DNA of 64,000 nt, from positions 62,001-126,000 of the forward strand of contig CALRQJ020000010.1 of assembly GCA_943370285.1 (NCBI GenBank). Direction: 5' to 3'. The notes beneath the pieces are model-generated. The model was not told where the DNA came from. It worked only from the letters and a program-made list of their open reading frames with translations, and made no database searches. Position 1 is the first letter of the stretch. Every line of letters begins with the position of its first letter. Below are positions 53,727-61,592 of this stretch, piece after piece. Position numbers and translations under genes: made by a program. Origin of the DNA: CALRQJ02 sp943370285. Lineage in GTDB: Bacteria > Bacteroidota > Bacteroidia > Chitinophagales > Chitinophagaceae.

Positions 53727-53734
53727 CAAATTTA
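53727..53734 (-). promoter_or_regulatory. -7 box for the glucan locus
   Basis: TAAATTTG on the minus strand matches TAnnTTTG exactly. Its downstream edge is 40 bases before the ATG at 53687, giving a ~33-base leader. The -33 region is weak (ATT rather than TTG at the 19-base spacing), as is usual for an activator-dependent promoter. Confidence 0.45.
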
Positions 53735-53868
53735 ATTCATGTTTTGCCTGTGTAATAAGAAAATAGCCCTACATCTATACATCAACTTTTTGTAAGTGCT
53801 TGATTTTCAATAAAAATATACTACATCATTACTACTACAATTACAATTTCTTTATATTTACGTTGCTA

Positions 53869-56748
53869 ATGAAAGTCCTGATTACATTTTTTCTTTTTCC
53901 TTTTTGTGTATTTGGCCAAAGTACAATTGGCCTGCCGTCTCTATTAAACTTTAATAATCAGGCATTTAATGGCGGGTTGCAAACCTGGGATATTAAACAA
54001 GACAAGAGTGGCATTTTGTATTTTGCCAATAATGAAGGCTTAATAACATTCAATGGCAAGTATTGGTCAACCTATGCGCTGCCCAATAAAACCATAGTGC
54101 GAAGTGTTGAAATAAATGAGTACGAACATAAAGTTTATGTTGGTGGGGAAGATGAGATAGGCTATTTCTTACCTTCTTTGTCAGGAGATCTCAAATATAT
54201 CAGTCTAATTAACGATTTACCCAAAAAATACAATCATTTTGGAGACGTTTGGGATATCGTAAACCAAAACAATTGTATTTTCTTTAGAACAGATAAATAT
54301 ATTTTTAAGTATTGTAACAATACATTTGAAGTTTTTGAAAGCAACACCAATTGGCTTTTCTTAGGAATAGCTAATAACAAGGTATATGCTCAAGAACGCA
54401 ACAATGGCTTACTTGTTTACGAAAACAATGTTTGGAACCAAAGCAATCATATTCCAAAAAACACTTCTGCCGTAACCGGTTTAATGTGGTTTAAGCCAAA
54501 CCAAATCATTGCTTGTACGCTAAAAGATGGTATATATTGCTTCGATTATAATACTAATACAATTACCACACCCAACAAAACATTTTGGGCTGATGAACAA
54601 ATTTATTGTGCTCAAAAAATTGATGATAACAGTTTTGCTGCAGGCTCTCCACGCAGTGGTTTATATATAACAGATTTGCTAGGTATAACTAAGCAAAAGA
54701 TTAGCAAAAAAGAGGGTTTGCAAAACGATAATATACTTTCCATTCTTGCTGATAATACCGGAAATCTTTGGCTTGGCTTAAATAACGGTATAGATTTCAT
54801 TAACTACCAGAGTGCTATTAAAATAATTAATCCTTTTTTACAAAACGTAGCTGGTTATGCGGCATTACTCCATGAAAAAAATCTATACCTAGGCACATCC
54901 AATAATTTATATGCAGTAAAGCTTGACAGCTTGGGTGACATTGGGCTTACTAAAGCAAATTATAACATTATAGCAAATTCAAAAGGCCAAAACTGGGGCT
55001 TGACTACTATTAATAATAAGGTATTGTTGAGTCACCAAGAAGGAGCTTTTGTGGTAGAGAATGATGTGGCTAAAAGTTTATCATCAGAAACAGGTTATTG
55101 GAATTTTATACCTTCTTCTTCTATTGCTCCTACACCAACTATCATAGGCGGTAATTATAATGGACTCAGTTTTTTTAATTATATAAATAACAGTTTTACT
55201 TCGGTCGGAAAAATTTCTAACTTCAAAGAGTCATCAAGATATTTAAGTATTGATATTGATAAAAATATTTGGGTATCTCATCCCTATCATGGCATCTTTA
55301 AAATATCGAAATATAGCAATCTTAATACCCTTGCCACTGTTGAGAAATTCGATACCAAAAATGGATTACCCGGCGACGTTAATAACCATGTATTTATAAT
55401 AAAAAATGAAGTTATTGCTGCTACTCCCAATGGATTGTATTACTATAATTCTAAATCAAACAAGTTTCAAATTCAGCCAAAGTACTTTGAAGTGTTAGGC
55501 AATCTTAGTGTAAGATATTTGAAAGAAGATACACAAGGCAATATTTGGTATATCAGCGATAAAAGATTGGGTGTCTTAGATGTTAGTTCTCCTAAAATAG
55601 CCAATATAGTTATAGAAGAATTGAATCGTAAAATATTAAGCGGATTCGAAAATATTTATCCGATAAATAGTAGTAATATAATTATATCAGGTGAAGTTGG
55701 CTTTTATTTACTCAACTTCGATAAATACAAACAAGTACTTCAAAAACCCACTGTAGGTATAAGAAGAGTAACCTTATTAAGTACTAAGGATAGTTTATTA
55801 TATGGTGGTTTTGCTTACTATAATGAAGAAAAGAAAGCATTTGAAACCAATGTTCCCAGTTTGTCTTATGGATGGAAAAGTTTGAAATTTCAATTTTCAT
55901 CAACCAATACTTTTAATCATGCTAGTTTGAAATATAGCTATAGACTTAAGGGTTTCGATAATAATTGGAGCGAATGGAGTTACGTTACTGAAAAAGAATA
56001 CACCAACTTAGATGAAGGCACTTATGAATTTGAAGTAAAAGTTAAAAATAGTTTAGATGTTGAGTCCCCAATTTCGGCCTATACATTTAAAGTTTTGGCA
56101 CCTTGGTATAAAACCAAATTAATGCTATTGATATATACTATTGTAATAGCTTATTCTATTTACTTTTTATATAAAAAACAAAAAGCTAAGTTTGAATTAC
56201 AGCAACAAAAACACGATGAGGAGCAAAGGAAAATAAAGTACATATACGACCTTGAATTAAAAAAGACTGAAGCTGATATTATAGTGCTTAAAAATGAAAA
56301 ATTAACACAAGAAATAGAATTTAAAAATGCAGAATTAGCATCATCTGCCTTGCATTTAGTTCAAAAAAGAGAAATTATTACTAGCGTTAGAAATACTCTT
56401 ATGCATTTATCTAAAGGCATTAATAATACTGCTACCACTAATGAAATAAAAAAGCTTTTAAAAAGATTAGGCGAAGATGAAGTGATAGATAATGAGTGGG
56501 ATTCTTTTTCTAAACATTTTAATACTGTACATAAAGACTTTTTATCCAAATTGATAAACAAGTATCCCAATCTTACTTCTGCAGATTTAAAATTAAGTGC
56601 CTATTTATACATGAACTTAAGCAGTAAAGAAATTGCTCAACTATTAAATATTTCTTTAAGGGGAGTAGAGATTAGTCGTTACCGGCTTAGAAAAAAATTA
56701 GGCTTGCCTACTGAAATTAATCTCGTCCATTTTTTAATGGATTTATGA
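53869..56748 (+). CDS. one-component membrane sensor/regulator (Reg_prop, Y_Y_Y, LuxR)
   Basis: A 959-residue protein with a signal-peptide-like start (MKVLITFFLFPFCVFGQ). The periplasmic part (~20-740) is made of two-component-regulator-propeller repeats (GLPSLLNFNNQAFNGGLQTW, NILSILADNTGNLWLGLNNG). It is followed by a Y_Y_Y-like strand domain (LKYSYRLKGFDNNWSEWSYV). A transmembrane helix (LMLLIYTIVIAYSIYFLY) leads to a cytoplasmic coiled coil and a C-terminal LuxR-like helix-turn-helix (LSSKEIAQLLNISLRGVEIS). No kinase domain exists, so it should signal straight to DNA. It is divergent from the locus and probably its activator. The start at 53869 is preferred over the TTG at 53800. Confidence 0.87.
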   Translation: MKVLITFFLFPFCVFGQSTIGLPSLLNFNNQAFNGGLQTWDIKQDKSGILYFANNEGLITFNGKYWSTYALPNKTIVRSVEINEYEHKVYVGGEDEIGYFLPSLSGDLKYISLINDLPKKYNHFGDVWDIVNQNNCIFFRTDKYIFKYCNNTFEVFESNTNWLFLGIANNKVYAQERNNGLLVYENNVWNQSNHIPKNTSAVTGLMWFKPNQIIACTLKDGIYCFDYNTNTITTPNKTFWADEQIYCAQKIDDNSFAAGSPRSGLYITDLLGITKQKISKKEGLQNDNILSILADNTGNLWLGLNNGIDFINYQSAIKIINPFLQNVAGYAALLHEKNLYLGTSNNLYAVKLDSLGDIGLTKANYNIIANSKGQNWGLTTINNKVLLSHQEGAFVVENDVAKSLSSETGYWNFIPSSSIAPTPTIIGGNYNGLSFFNYINNSFTSVGKISNFKESSRYLSIDIDKNIWVSHPYHGIFKISKYSNLNTLATVEKFDTKNGLPGDVNNHVFIIKNEVIAATPNGLYYYNSKSNKFQIQPKYFEVLGNLSVRYLKEDTQGNIWYISDKRLGVLDVSSPKIANIVIEELNRKILSGFENIYPINSSNIIISGEVGFYLLNFDKYKQVLQKPTVGIRRVTLLSTKDSLLYGGFAYYNEEKKAFETNVPSLSYGWKSLKFQFSSTNTFNHASLKYSYRLKGFDNNWSEWSYVTEKEYTNLDEGTYEFEVKVKNSLDVESPISAYTFKVLAPWYKTKLMLLIYTIVIAYSIYFLYKKQKAKFELQQQKHDEEQRKIKYIYDLELKKTEADIIVLKNEKLTQEIEFKNAELASSALHLVQKREIITSVRNTLMHLSKGINNTATTNEIKKLLKRLGEDEVIDNEWDSFSKHFNTVHKDFLSKLINKYPNLTSADLKLSAYLYMNLSSKEIAQLLNISLRGVEISRYRLRKKLGLPTEINLVHFLMDL

Positions 56749-56770
56749 TAACATATTAGTGGTTTCATGC

Positions 56771-56800
56771 TTGCACTGCTGACGAACGGAGCGTCGCAAG
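56771..56800. repeat. short GC-rich hairpin before fabH
   Basis: GACG (56781-56784) and CGTC (56792-56795), flanked by TTGC/GCAA, form a small hairpin in a sequence (TGCTGACGAACGGAGCGTCG) that looks GC-rich against its neighbours. It lies in the 123-base gap between the regulator and fabH. No T-run, so not a clear terminator. Confidence 0.3.
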
Positions 56801-56871
56801 AATGCCACATTGAAAAACATCAGTTTATAACAACAAGAAAATAAGTACTTTTCCACCCTAAAACGATTGTT

Positions 56872-57921
56872 ATGCTACGCAGCAAAATTGCAGGTATTGG
56901 TATGTATGTGCCCGAGCAAGTGGTAACAAATAATGACCTGCTGAAATACATGGATACCTCTGACGAATGGATACAAGAACGTACCGGCATTCAAGAACGT
57001 AGGTATGCACACCGCACTCAAGAAACTACTACTACTATGGCAGTAGAAGCATCTAAAATTGCTATTGAAAGAGCCGGAATAACTCCACAGGATATCGATT
57101 TTATTGTGTTTGCTACTTTGTCTCCTGACTATTATTTTCCTGGCTGTGGTGTATTAGTACAGCGGGCTTTGCAAATGAAAGAAATTGGTGCTTTAGATGT
57201 TCGCAACCAGTGCAGTGGTTTTGTGTATGCTTTAAGTATTGCTGACCAATTTATTAAAACCGGAATGTACAAAAACATATTGGTGATTGGTAGTGAAAAA
57301 CATTCTTTTGGTTTAGATTTTAGTACCCGTGGTAGAAATGTTTCGGTGATTTTTGGTGATGGTGCCGGTGCTGTTGTATTGCAGCCTTCGGCTGATGATA
57401 ACAGTTGTATATTGAGTACGCATTTGCATAGCGATGGAGAAAGTGCTGAGATTTTAGCGATGTACAATCCAGGTACACATGCTAATCATTGGAAAGAAGA
57501 AAAATATGCCAGCTTTGATGAAGCCGAAATTGGGCAAATGTTTTTCAGTCATGCAATGATTGATGATGCACAAGTTTTTCCGTACATGGATGGTCCGGCT
57601 GTATTTAAGAAAGCAGTGGTCAAATTTCCGGAAGTAATTATGGAAGCTTTAGCAGCCAATGGATACCAGCCATCAGATATTAATATGTTGATACCGCACC
57701 AAGCAAATTTGCGTATTGCACAATTTGTGCAGCAGAAGCTTAAATTAAGAGACGATCAAGTCTACAACAACATTCAAAAGTATGGCAACACCACTGCAGC
57801 ATCGGTACCCATTGCTTTATGCGAAGCATGGGAAGCAGGTAAAATTAAAGATGGCGATTTAGTGTGTTTGGCAGCTTTTGGTAGCGGCTTTACTTGGGCT
57901 AGTGCTTTACTAAAATGGTAA
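56872..57921 (+). CDS. fabH: 3-oxoacyl-ACP synthase III
   Basis: A 349-residue FabH-type condensing enzyme, full length for the family. Catalytic Cys114 lies in VRNQCSGFVYAL, His in MLIPHQANLRI and Asn in YGNTTAASVP; DTSDEWIQERTGI near residue 28 is the usual FabH opening. It joins acetyl- or branched-chain-acyl-CoA with malonyl-ACP to start fatty-acid synthesis. Other fab genes are not adjacent. Some Bacteroidota carry several FabH paralogues, so this one could instead serve a secondary pathway. Confidence 0.93.
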   Translation: MLRSKIAGIGMYVPEQVVTNNDLLKYMDTSDEWIQERTGIQERRYAHRTQETTTTMAVEASKIAIERAGITPQDIDFIVFATLSPDYYFPGCGVLVQRALQMKEIGALDVRNQCSGFVYALSIADQFIKTGMYKNILVIGSEKHSFGLDFSTRGRNVSVIFGDGAGAVVLQPSADDNSCILSTHLHSDGESAEILAMYNPGTHANHWKEEKYASFDEAEIGQMFFSHAMIDDAQVFPYMDGPAVFKKAVVKFPEVIMEALAANGYQPSDINMLIPHQANLRIAQFVQQKLKLRDDQVYNNIQKYGNTTAASVPIALCEAWEAGKIKDGDLVCLAAFGSGFTWASALLKW

Positions 57922-58003
57922 ACAATGCCTAAAGCCACGTTAAGAAATACAAACAATTCAGATAATCATCATTTTTTGTACTCCCTTTGCATAAAGTTAC
58001 ACT

Positions 58004-58435
58004 ATGAACAAATGGATACTAACGATTTTTGCCCTTTTATCTTTTACTATGGTTAAAGCAGATACGATAGATAATTGGCAAATTCACCTCAATAACAAAT
58101 TGATTTTGAAAGGCAATGTGGGTGCTGATGAACCTGCGGTTATTCAACTTTCATTTAAAGATGCTACCGGCTCTTTGAAAGTAACCTATAGGAATGATGC
58201 TCCCAATACCGATTGGAATAGAACCTTTACCATTTGCGATGCAGATGATAATGTGTTGCTTAAAAAAGATATTGCAACCAATGCAGGTTCTGTTGTTTTT
58301 TCGATGCAAGATTTGAAAAAGTTAGCCGGCAAAAAACAAGTGCATATTTATACGGTTTCATTACCCAATGATCCTAATGTTGCAGCTACTGTTAGAGTAC
58401 GAAGATTTTTGTTAGGCACTATAGCCTGGAAGTAA
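58004..58435 (+). CDS. small secreted protein of unknown function
   Basis: A 143-residue exported protein (MNKWILTIFALLSFTMVKA signal). The rest is beta-rich, with IDNWQIHLNNKLILKGNVGA, SLKVTYRNDAP and a C-terminal VRVRRFLLGTIAW. It is probably periplasmic. It starts 82 bases after fabH and ends 11 bases before the lipid-kinase gene, likely one transcript with it. No family recognised. Confidence 0.65.
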   Translation: MNKWILTIFALLSFTMVKADTIDNWQIHLNNKLILKGNVGADEPAVIQLSFKDATGSLKVTYRNDAPNTDWNRTFTICDADDNVLLKKDIATNAGSVVFSMQDLKKLAGKKQVHIYTVSLPNDPNVAATVRVRRFLLGTIAWK

Positions 58436-58446
58436 AGGATTGTGAT

Positions 58447-59343
58447 ATGAGTAGAAAAATTGCCTATCTCGTTAATCCCGTTTCGGGTACTGTAAAGAAA
58501 ACTGCTGTCATTGGTTTGGTAGAAAAAGCTACTGCCGATGCCGGTATTGCTTATGAAGTTATTCCTACCAATGCAGCGGGCAATTATGATTTTATAAAAG
58601 ATAAAATTATTGCCGATAATATTACAGATGTGGTGATGATTGGTGGCGATGGTACCGTAAACCAAGTTGTAGCTGCGTTAAGAGATTGTGATGTACAGTT
58701 TGGCATTATCCCCATGGGTTCTGGCAATGGATTAGCTTTTGCTGCCGGTATTCCTAAAAAAATCAAGTCTTCGTTAGAATTGGTGTTTAAGGGAGATGCT
58801 AAATGGACGGATGCTTTTACCGTTAATGGTCAATTTTCTTGTATGTTAAGCGGCCTTGGTTTTGATGCCAAAGTAGCTCATGAATTTGCCACAAAAGCAA
58901 GCCGTGGTTTAATCACTTATACCCAACAAAGTATTTTACATTACTTTAAAGCACAGCCCTATCAATTTGAAGTGGTAGTTGATGATTTTTCTTTTTTTAC
59001 AGATGCCTTTTTTATCAGCATAGCCAACAGTAACCAGTTTGGTAACAACTTTACTATTGCACCACAAGCTAGTTTAAGTGATGGTTTATTAGATGTGGTG
59101 ATTGTGCAAAAAATGAATAAAGCAAAATTGCCATTTGCCGTGTTACGACAAATGAGAGGTAATAATAAGTTAGAAGCTTTAGTAGAAACGGTTACCAAGA
59201 AAAACATTGTGTATTTTCAAACGGCTAATCTGAAAATTAAAAATCTAAAACTAGCCCCTTTTCATATTGATGGCGAACCCAAGCCAACAGCAGATGAATT
59301 TTCGATAGCCATTATCAAAGACTGTTTTAGGTTGATACAATAA
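58447..59343 (+). CDS. diacylglycerol kinase-family (YegS-like) lipid kinase
   Basis: A 298-residue cytoplasmic lipid kinase. The catalytic-domain signature GGDGTVNQVV lies near residue 60, followed by the IPMGSGNGLA loop; the C-terminal domain is the usual two-layer beta-sandwich ending DEFSIAI. It phosphorylates diacylglycerol, sphingoid base or phosphatidylglycerol in related proteins; the substrate is uncertain. The gene follows the small secreted gene and precedes TIGR02757 by 11 bases. Confidence 0.9.
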   Translation: MSRKIAYLVNPVSGTVKKTAVIGLVEKATADAGIAYEVIPTNAAGNYDFIKDKIIADNITDVVMIGGDGTVNQVVAALRDCDVQFGIIPMGSGNGLAFAAGIPKKIKSSLELVFKGDAKWTDAFTVNGQFSCMLSGLGFDAKVAHEFATKASRGLITYTQQSILHYFKAQPYQFEVVVDDFSFFTDAFFISIANSNQFGNNFTIAPQASLSDGLLDVVIVQKMNKAKLPFAVLRQMRGNNKLEALVETVTKKNIVYFQTANLKIKNLKLAPFHIDGEPKPTADEFSIAIIKDCFRLIQ

Positions 59344-59353
59344 TTATTGATGA

Positions 59354-60142
59354 ATGGAACTGCCAAACAATAATCTTACTGAATTCTTTAATCAAAAAGT
59401 AGAACAATACAACCAACCCGGGTTTATTCAACATGATCCCATTTCTATTCCGCACCAATTCACTAAACAACAAGACATTGAAATTGCCGGATTTTTTGCA
59501 GCCATTTTAGCATGGGGCAATAGAAGAAGCATTATCAATTCTTGCCATAAATTGTTTGCTTTTATGGATGATGCGCCGCATGATTTTATCCTGCATCATT
59601 CGCCCAAAGACCTTAAACCGCTGCAAAGCTTTGTACATCGTACGTTTAACAGTACCGATTTGTTTTGGTTGCTGGCATTTTTTCAATACCACTACAACAA
59701 CAACGTTAGTTTAGAAAACGCCTTTAGCCAATGGATGCATCGCCACGATGAAACGATTGAAAAAGCACTAGACGGATTTCATTGCTATGTTTTTTCTACT
59801 GCGGTTGCGGAAGATTATCCTGAAAGGACTAAGAAACATATTGCAGCACCTTTTAAAAAATCGGCTTGTAAACGTTTGAATATGTATTTGCGTTGGATGG
59901 TAAGACAAGACAATTGTGGTGTTGATTTTGGGTTATGGAAAAACATTACACCGGCACAACTCATTTGTCCCTTAGATGTCCATGTTGCAAGAGTAGCAAG
60001 AAGATTTAATTTGTTAGAACGCCAACAAAATGATTGGCAAACAGCGGTAGAACTCACCAATTATTTAAAACAATTAGACCCCACCGATCCGGTAAAATAT
60101 GACTTTGCATTATTTGGCCTAGGCGTGGTAGAACAGTACTAA
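59354..60142 (+). CDS. TIGR02757-family protein
   Basis: A 262-residue conserved protein widespread in Bacteroidota. Its family features are IAGFFAAILAWGNRRSIINS near residues 46-65, FQSFVHRTFN-like aromatic blocks (here LQSFVHRTFNSTDLFWLLAF) and a late DVHVARVARRFNLLER. The fold resembles helix-hairpin-helix DNA-repair glycosylase-like proteins, but function is unproven. The ATG at 59354 is chosen because an ATG four bases before it leads quickly to a stop. It is co-oriented with the kinase gene. Confidence 0.88.
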   Translation: MELPNNNLTEFFNQKVEQYNQPGFIQHDPISIPHQFTKQQDIEIAGFFAAILAWGNRRSIINSCHKLFAFMDDAPHDFILHHSPKDLKPLQSFVHRTFNSTDLFWLLAFFQYHYNNNVSLENAFSQWMHRHDETIEKALDGFHCYVFSTAVAEDYPERTKKHIAAPFKKSACKRLNMYLRWMVRQDNCGVDFGLWKNITPAQLICPLDVHVARVARRFNLLERQQNDWQTAVELTNYLKQLDPTDPVKYDFALFGLGVVEQY

Positions 60143-60156
60143 CTTTAGGCAAGCCA

Positions 60157-60438
60157 ATGAAACAAATACTAGATATTGCTACCCTACATCAACTGAATAG
60201 AGCCAGTTTGGTTGATGCCATTAATCATTTGATTGTCCATGATTTTGAGCAGTTGGTATCGCTGCTGTATCGCATTGATGTGAATGAAGCGAAAATAAAG
60301 TTGCTATTGCAAAACAATCCCGATACCAATGCTGCGGAATTGATGGCTGATGCTATCATCGATCGCTTGGCAGAAAAAGAAAGGAGTAGAGCAGCGTTTA
60401 AACAGCCTCCGCCAAATGATGATGATGAAAGGTGGTGA
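60157..60438 (+). CDS. small conserved hypothetical protein
   Basis: A 93-residue soluble, mostly helical protein, starting MKQILDIATLHQLNRASLVD and ending in an acidic/basic tail (PPPNDDDERW). No signal peptide, no recognised motif. It lies 14 bases after the TIGR02757 gene and is probably last in that run. Function unknown. Confidence 0.6.
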   Translation: MKQILDIATLHQLNRASLVDAINHLIVHDFEQLVSLLYRIDVNEAKIKLLLQNNPDTNAAELMADAIIDRLAEKERSRAAFKQPPPNDDDERW

Positions 60439-60550
60439 TTGAAAAAAGACTGAACCATTCAACCACATTTTTAATTGGTCTGATTACAGCATGCTTTGTT
60501 TTTGAAAGGCCGATTCTAAAATATGGGCAAACAATCCCGCTAGGGATGAC

Positions 60551-60691
60551 ATGAGAATAGAAAAAATATCAATGATAGAAAATGAATGCCAGAGGCACGG
60601 CATGTATCGCTTTCTAATTTTATTCATTATTACCACTTCGCAACTAAGCCTAATATTTCTAGTATTTACTTTTCATAACAGCAATTTTTAA
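60551..60691 (+). CDS. possible very small membrane protein
   Basis: A 46-codon ATG-to-stop frame whose second half is strongly hydrophobic (MYRFLILFIITTSQLSLIFL), as in a single-helix membrane peptide. It fills the 298-base gap between two small genes. There is no clear ribosome-binding site and no homologue is recognised, so it may be a chance frame; a shorter start at 60602 is also possible. Confidence 0.2.
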   Translation: MRIEKISMIENECQRHGMYRFLILFIITTSQLSLIFLVFTFHNSNF

Positions 60692-60736
60692 ACTACATTG
60701 CTGGCAAGATACACTTGTAAAAGTGAAAATATTTTT

Positions 60737-61012
60737 ATGAAACTAAGCTACTACTCATTTAAGAAATTATTGATAGGTTTCGGATTTGGTCTCATCCCTA
60801 TTTCTTTACTTATTGGAGTTTTGTCCTTGTTAGGAATAAGCCCTGTATACTTTAATGAAACAGATTATTATGGCATAAAAGGTTTGATATTAAGTATTTG
60901 CATTTCTCTATTTCTGACTTTGCTTTTAAGCGGCATGTGTTTTATTTTTCTTAACCTTGGGATACTTATTCATAATTTAATTTTACCAAATAAAGCAAAG
61001 AAAATCACTTAG
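60737..61012 (+). CDS. small two-helix membrane protein
   Basis: A 91-residue protein with two hydrophobic segments (LLIGFGFGLIPISLLIGVLS and ICISLFLTLLLSGMCFIFLN) joined by a polar loop (YFNETDYYG) and a basic tail. The ATG at 60737 gives a better membrane-protein start than the longer frame from 60698. Function unknown; the AT-rich surroundings and small neighbours suggest an accessory patch. Confidence 0.5.
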   Translation: MKLSYYSFKKLLIGFGFGLIPISLLIGVLSLLGISPVYFNETDYYGIKGLILSICISLFLTLLLSGMCFIFLNLGILIHNLILPNKAKKIT

Positions 61013-61074
61013 CAGGCGATTTGTAAAACTCTAGTAAAATCGGCATGAACAAACAAAGGTCGTGGTTAGCTATG

Positions 61075-61410
61075 CTATTGATTAGGTGTTTTCAATCCAC
61101 ATTCCTTATTTAGCAAAAAAGCTGGTCTATTTATACTTGGTATATAAGGAAGGTACACAATACAAATATTCATACCAATTTTTGAGCTATCACTTAAAGT
61201 TGTATTCCCTAAATAACGGTTATCATTGAGATAGAATTGATATAGAAATGTCGGCTTTACATATTTAACTGATCGGACGTCAGAAATAACTGTACCGACG
61301 CAAAGCCTTCCAAAATTTTTCAATAAAAAATCACCAATTTGAAAACGAAAAACTATCAATAAAAAAATAGTAAAGAAGAGTAATAATCCTAAATTTCTGT
61401 TCTGTTTCAT
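61075..61410 (-). CDS. single-span membrane protein, DUF3592-like
   Basis: A 111-residue protein with an N-terminal hydrophobic helix (LGLLLFFTIFLLIVF). A beta-rich exported part follows (GTVISDVRSVKYVKPTFLYQ, YLNDNRYLGNTTL), with two separate cysteines. The strand pattern recalls DUF3592-type domains. It sits in an AT-rich, gene-poor patch; no operon partner is evident. Confidence 0.5.
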   Translation of the reverse strand: MKQNRNLGLLLFFTIFLLIVFRFQIGDFLLKNFGRLCVGTVISDVRSVKYVKPTFLYQFYLNDNRYLGNTTLSDSSKIGMNICIVYLPYIPSINRPAFLLNKECGLKTPNQ

Positions 61411-61592
61411 TGTCTATTCGATAAGGTATAACAAAATTCTATTTCTTCAGCAAACCAATACATGAAAGGCACAAAACTGAAGTGGCAATTATCAATATTT
61501 TATTCATACTGCTAAATGAATATTTAAATGTTATTCTCTGGATTCATCGAATTAAAATAAGCACCAATAGCTGATGCGTATAACAATCGAGA

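Noticed and set aside
61439..61507. 22-codon minus-strand frame resembling a tiny lipoprotein (MNKILIIATSVLCLSC)
   Set aside because: The lipobox is poor, only six residues follow the Cys, and no promoter or ribosome-binding site supports it.
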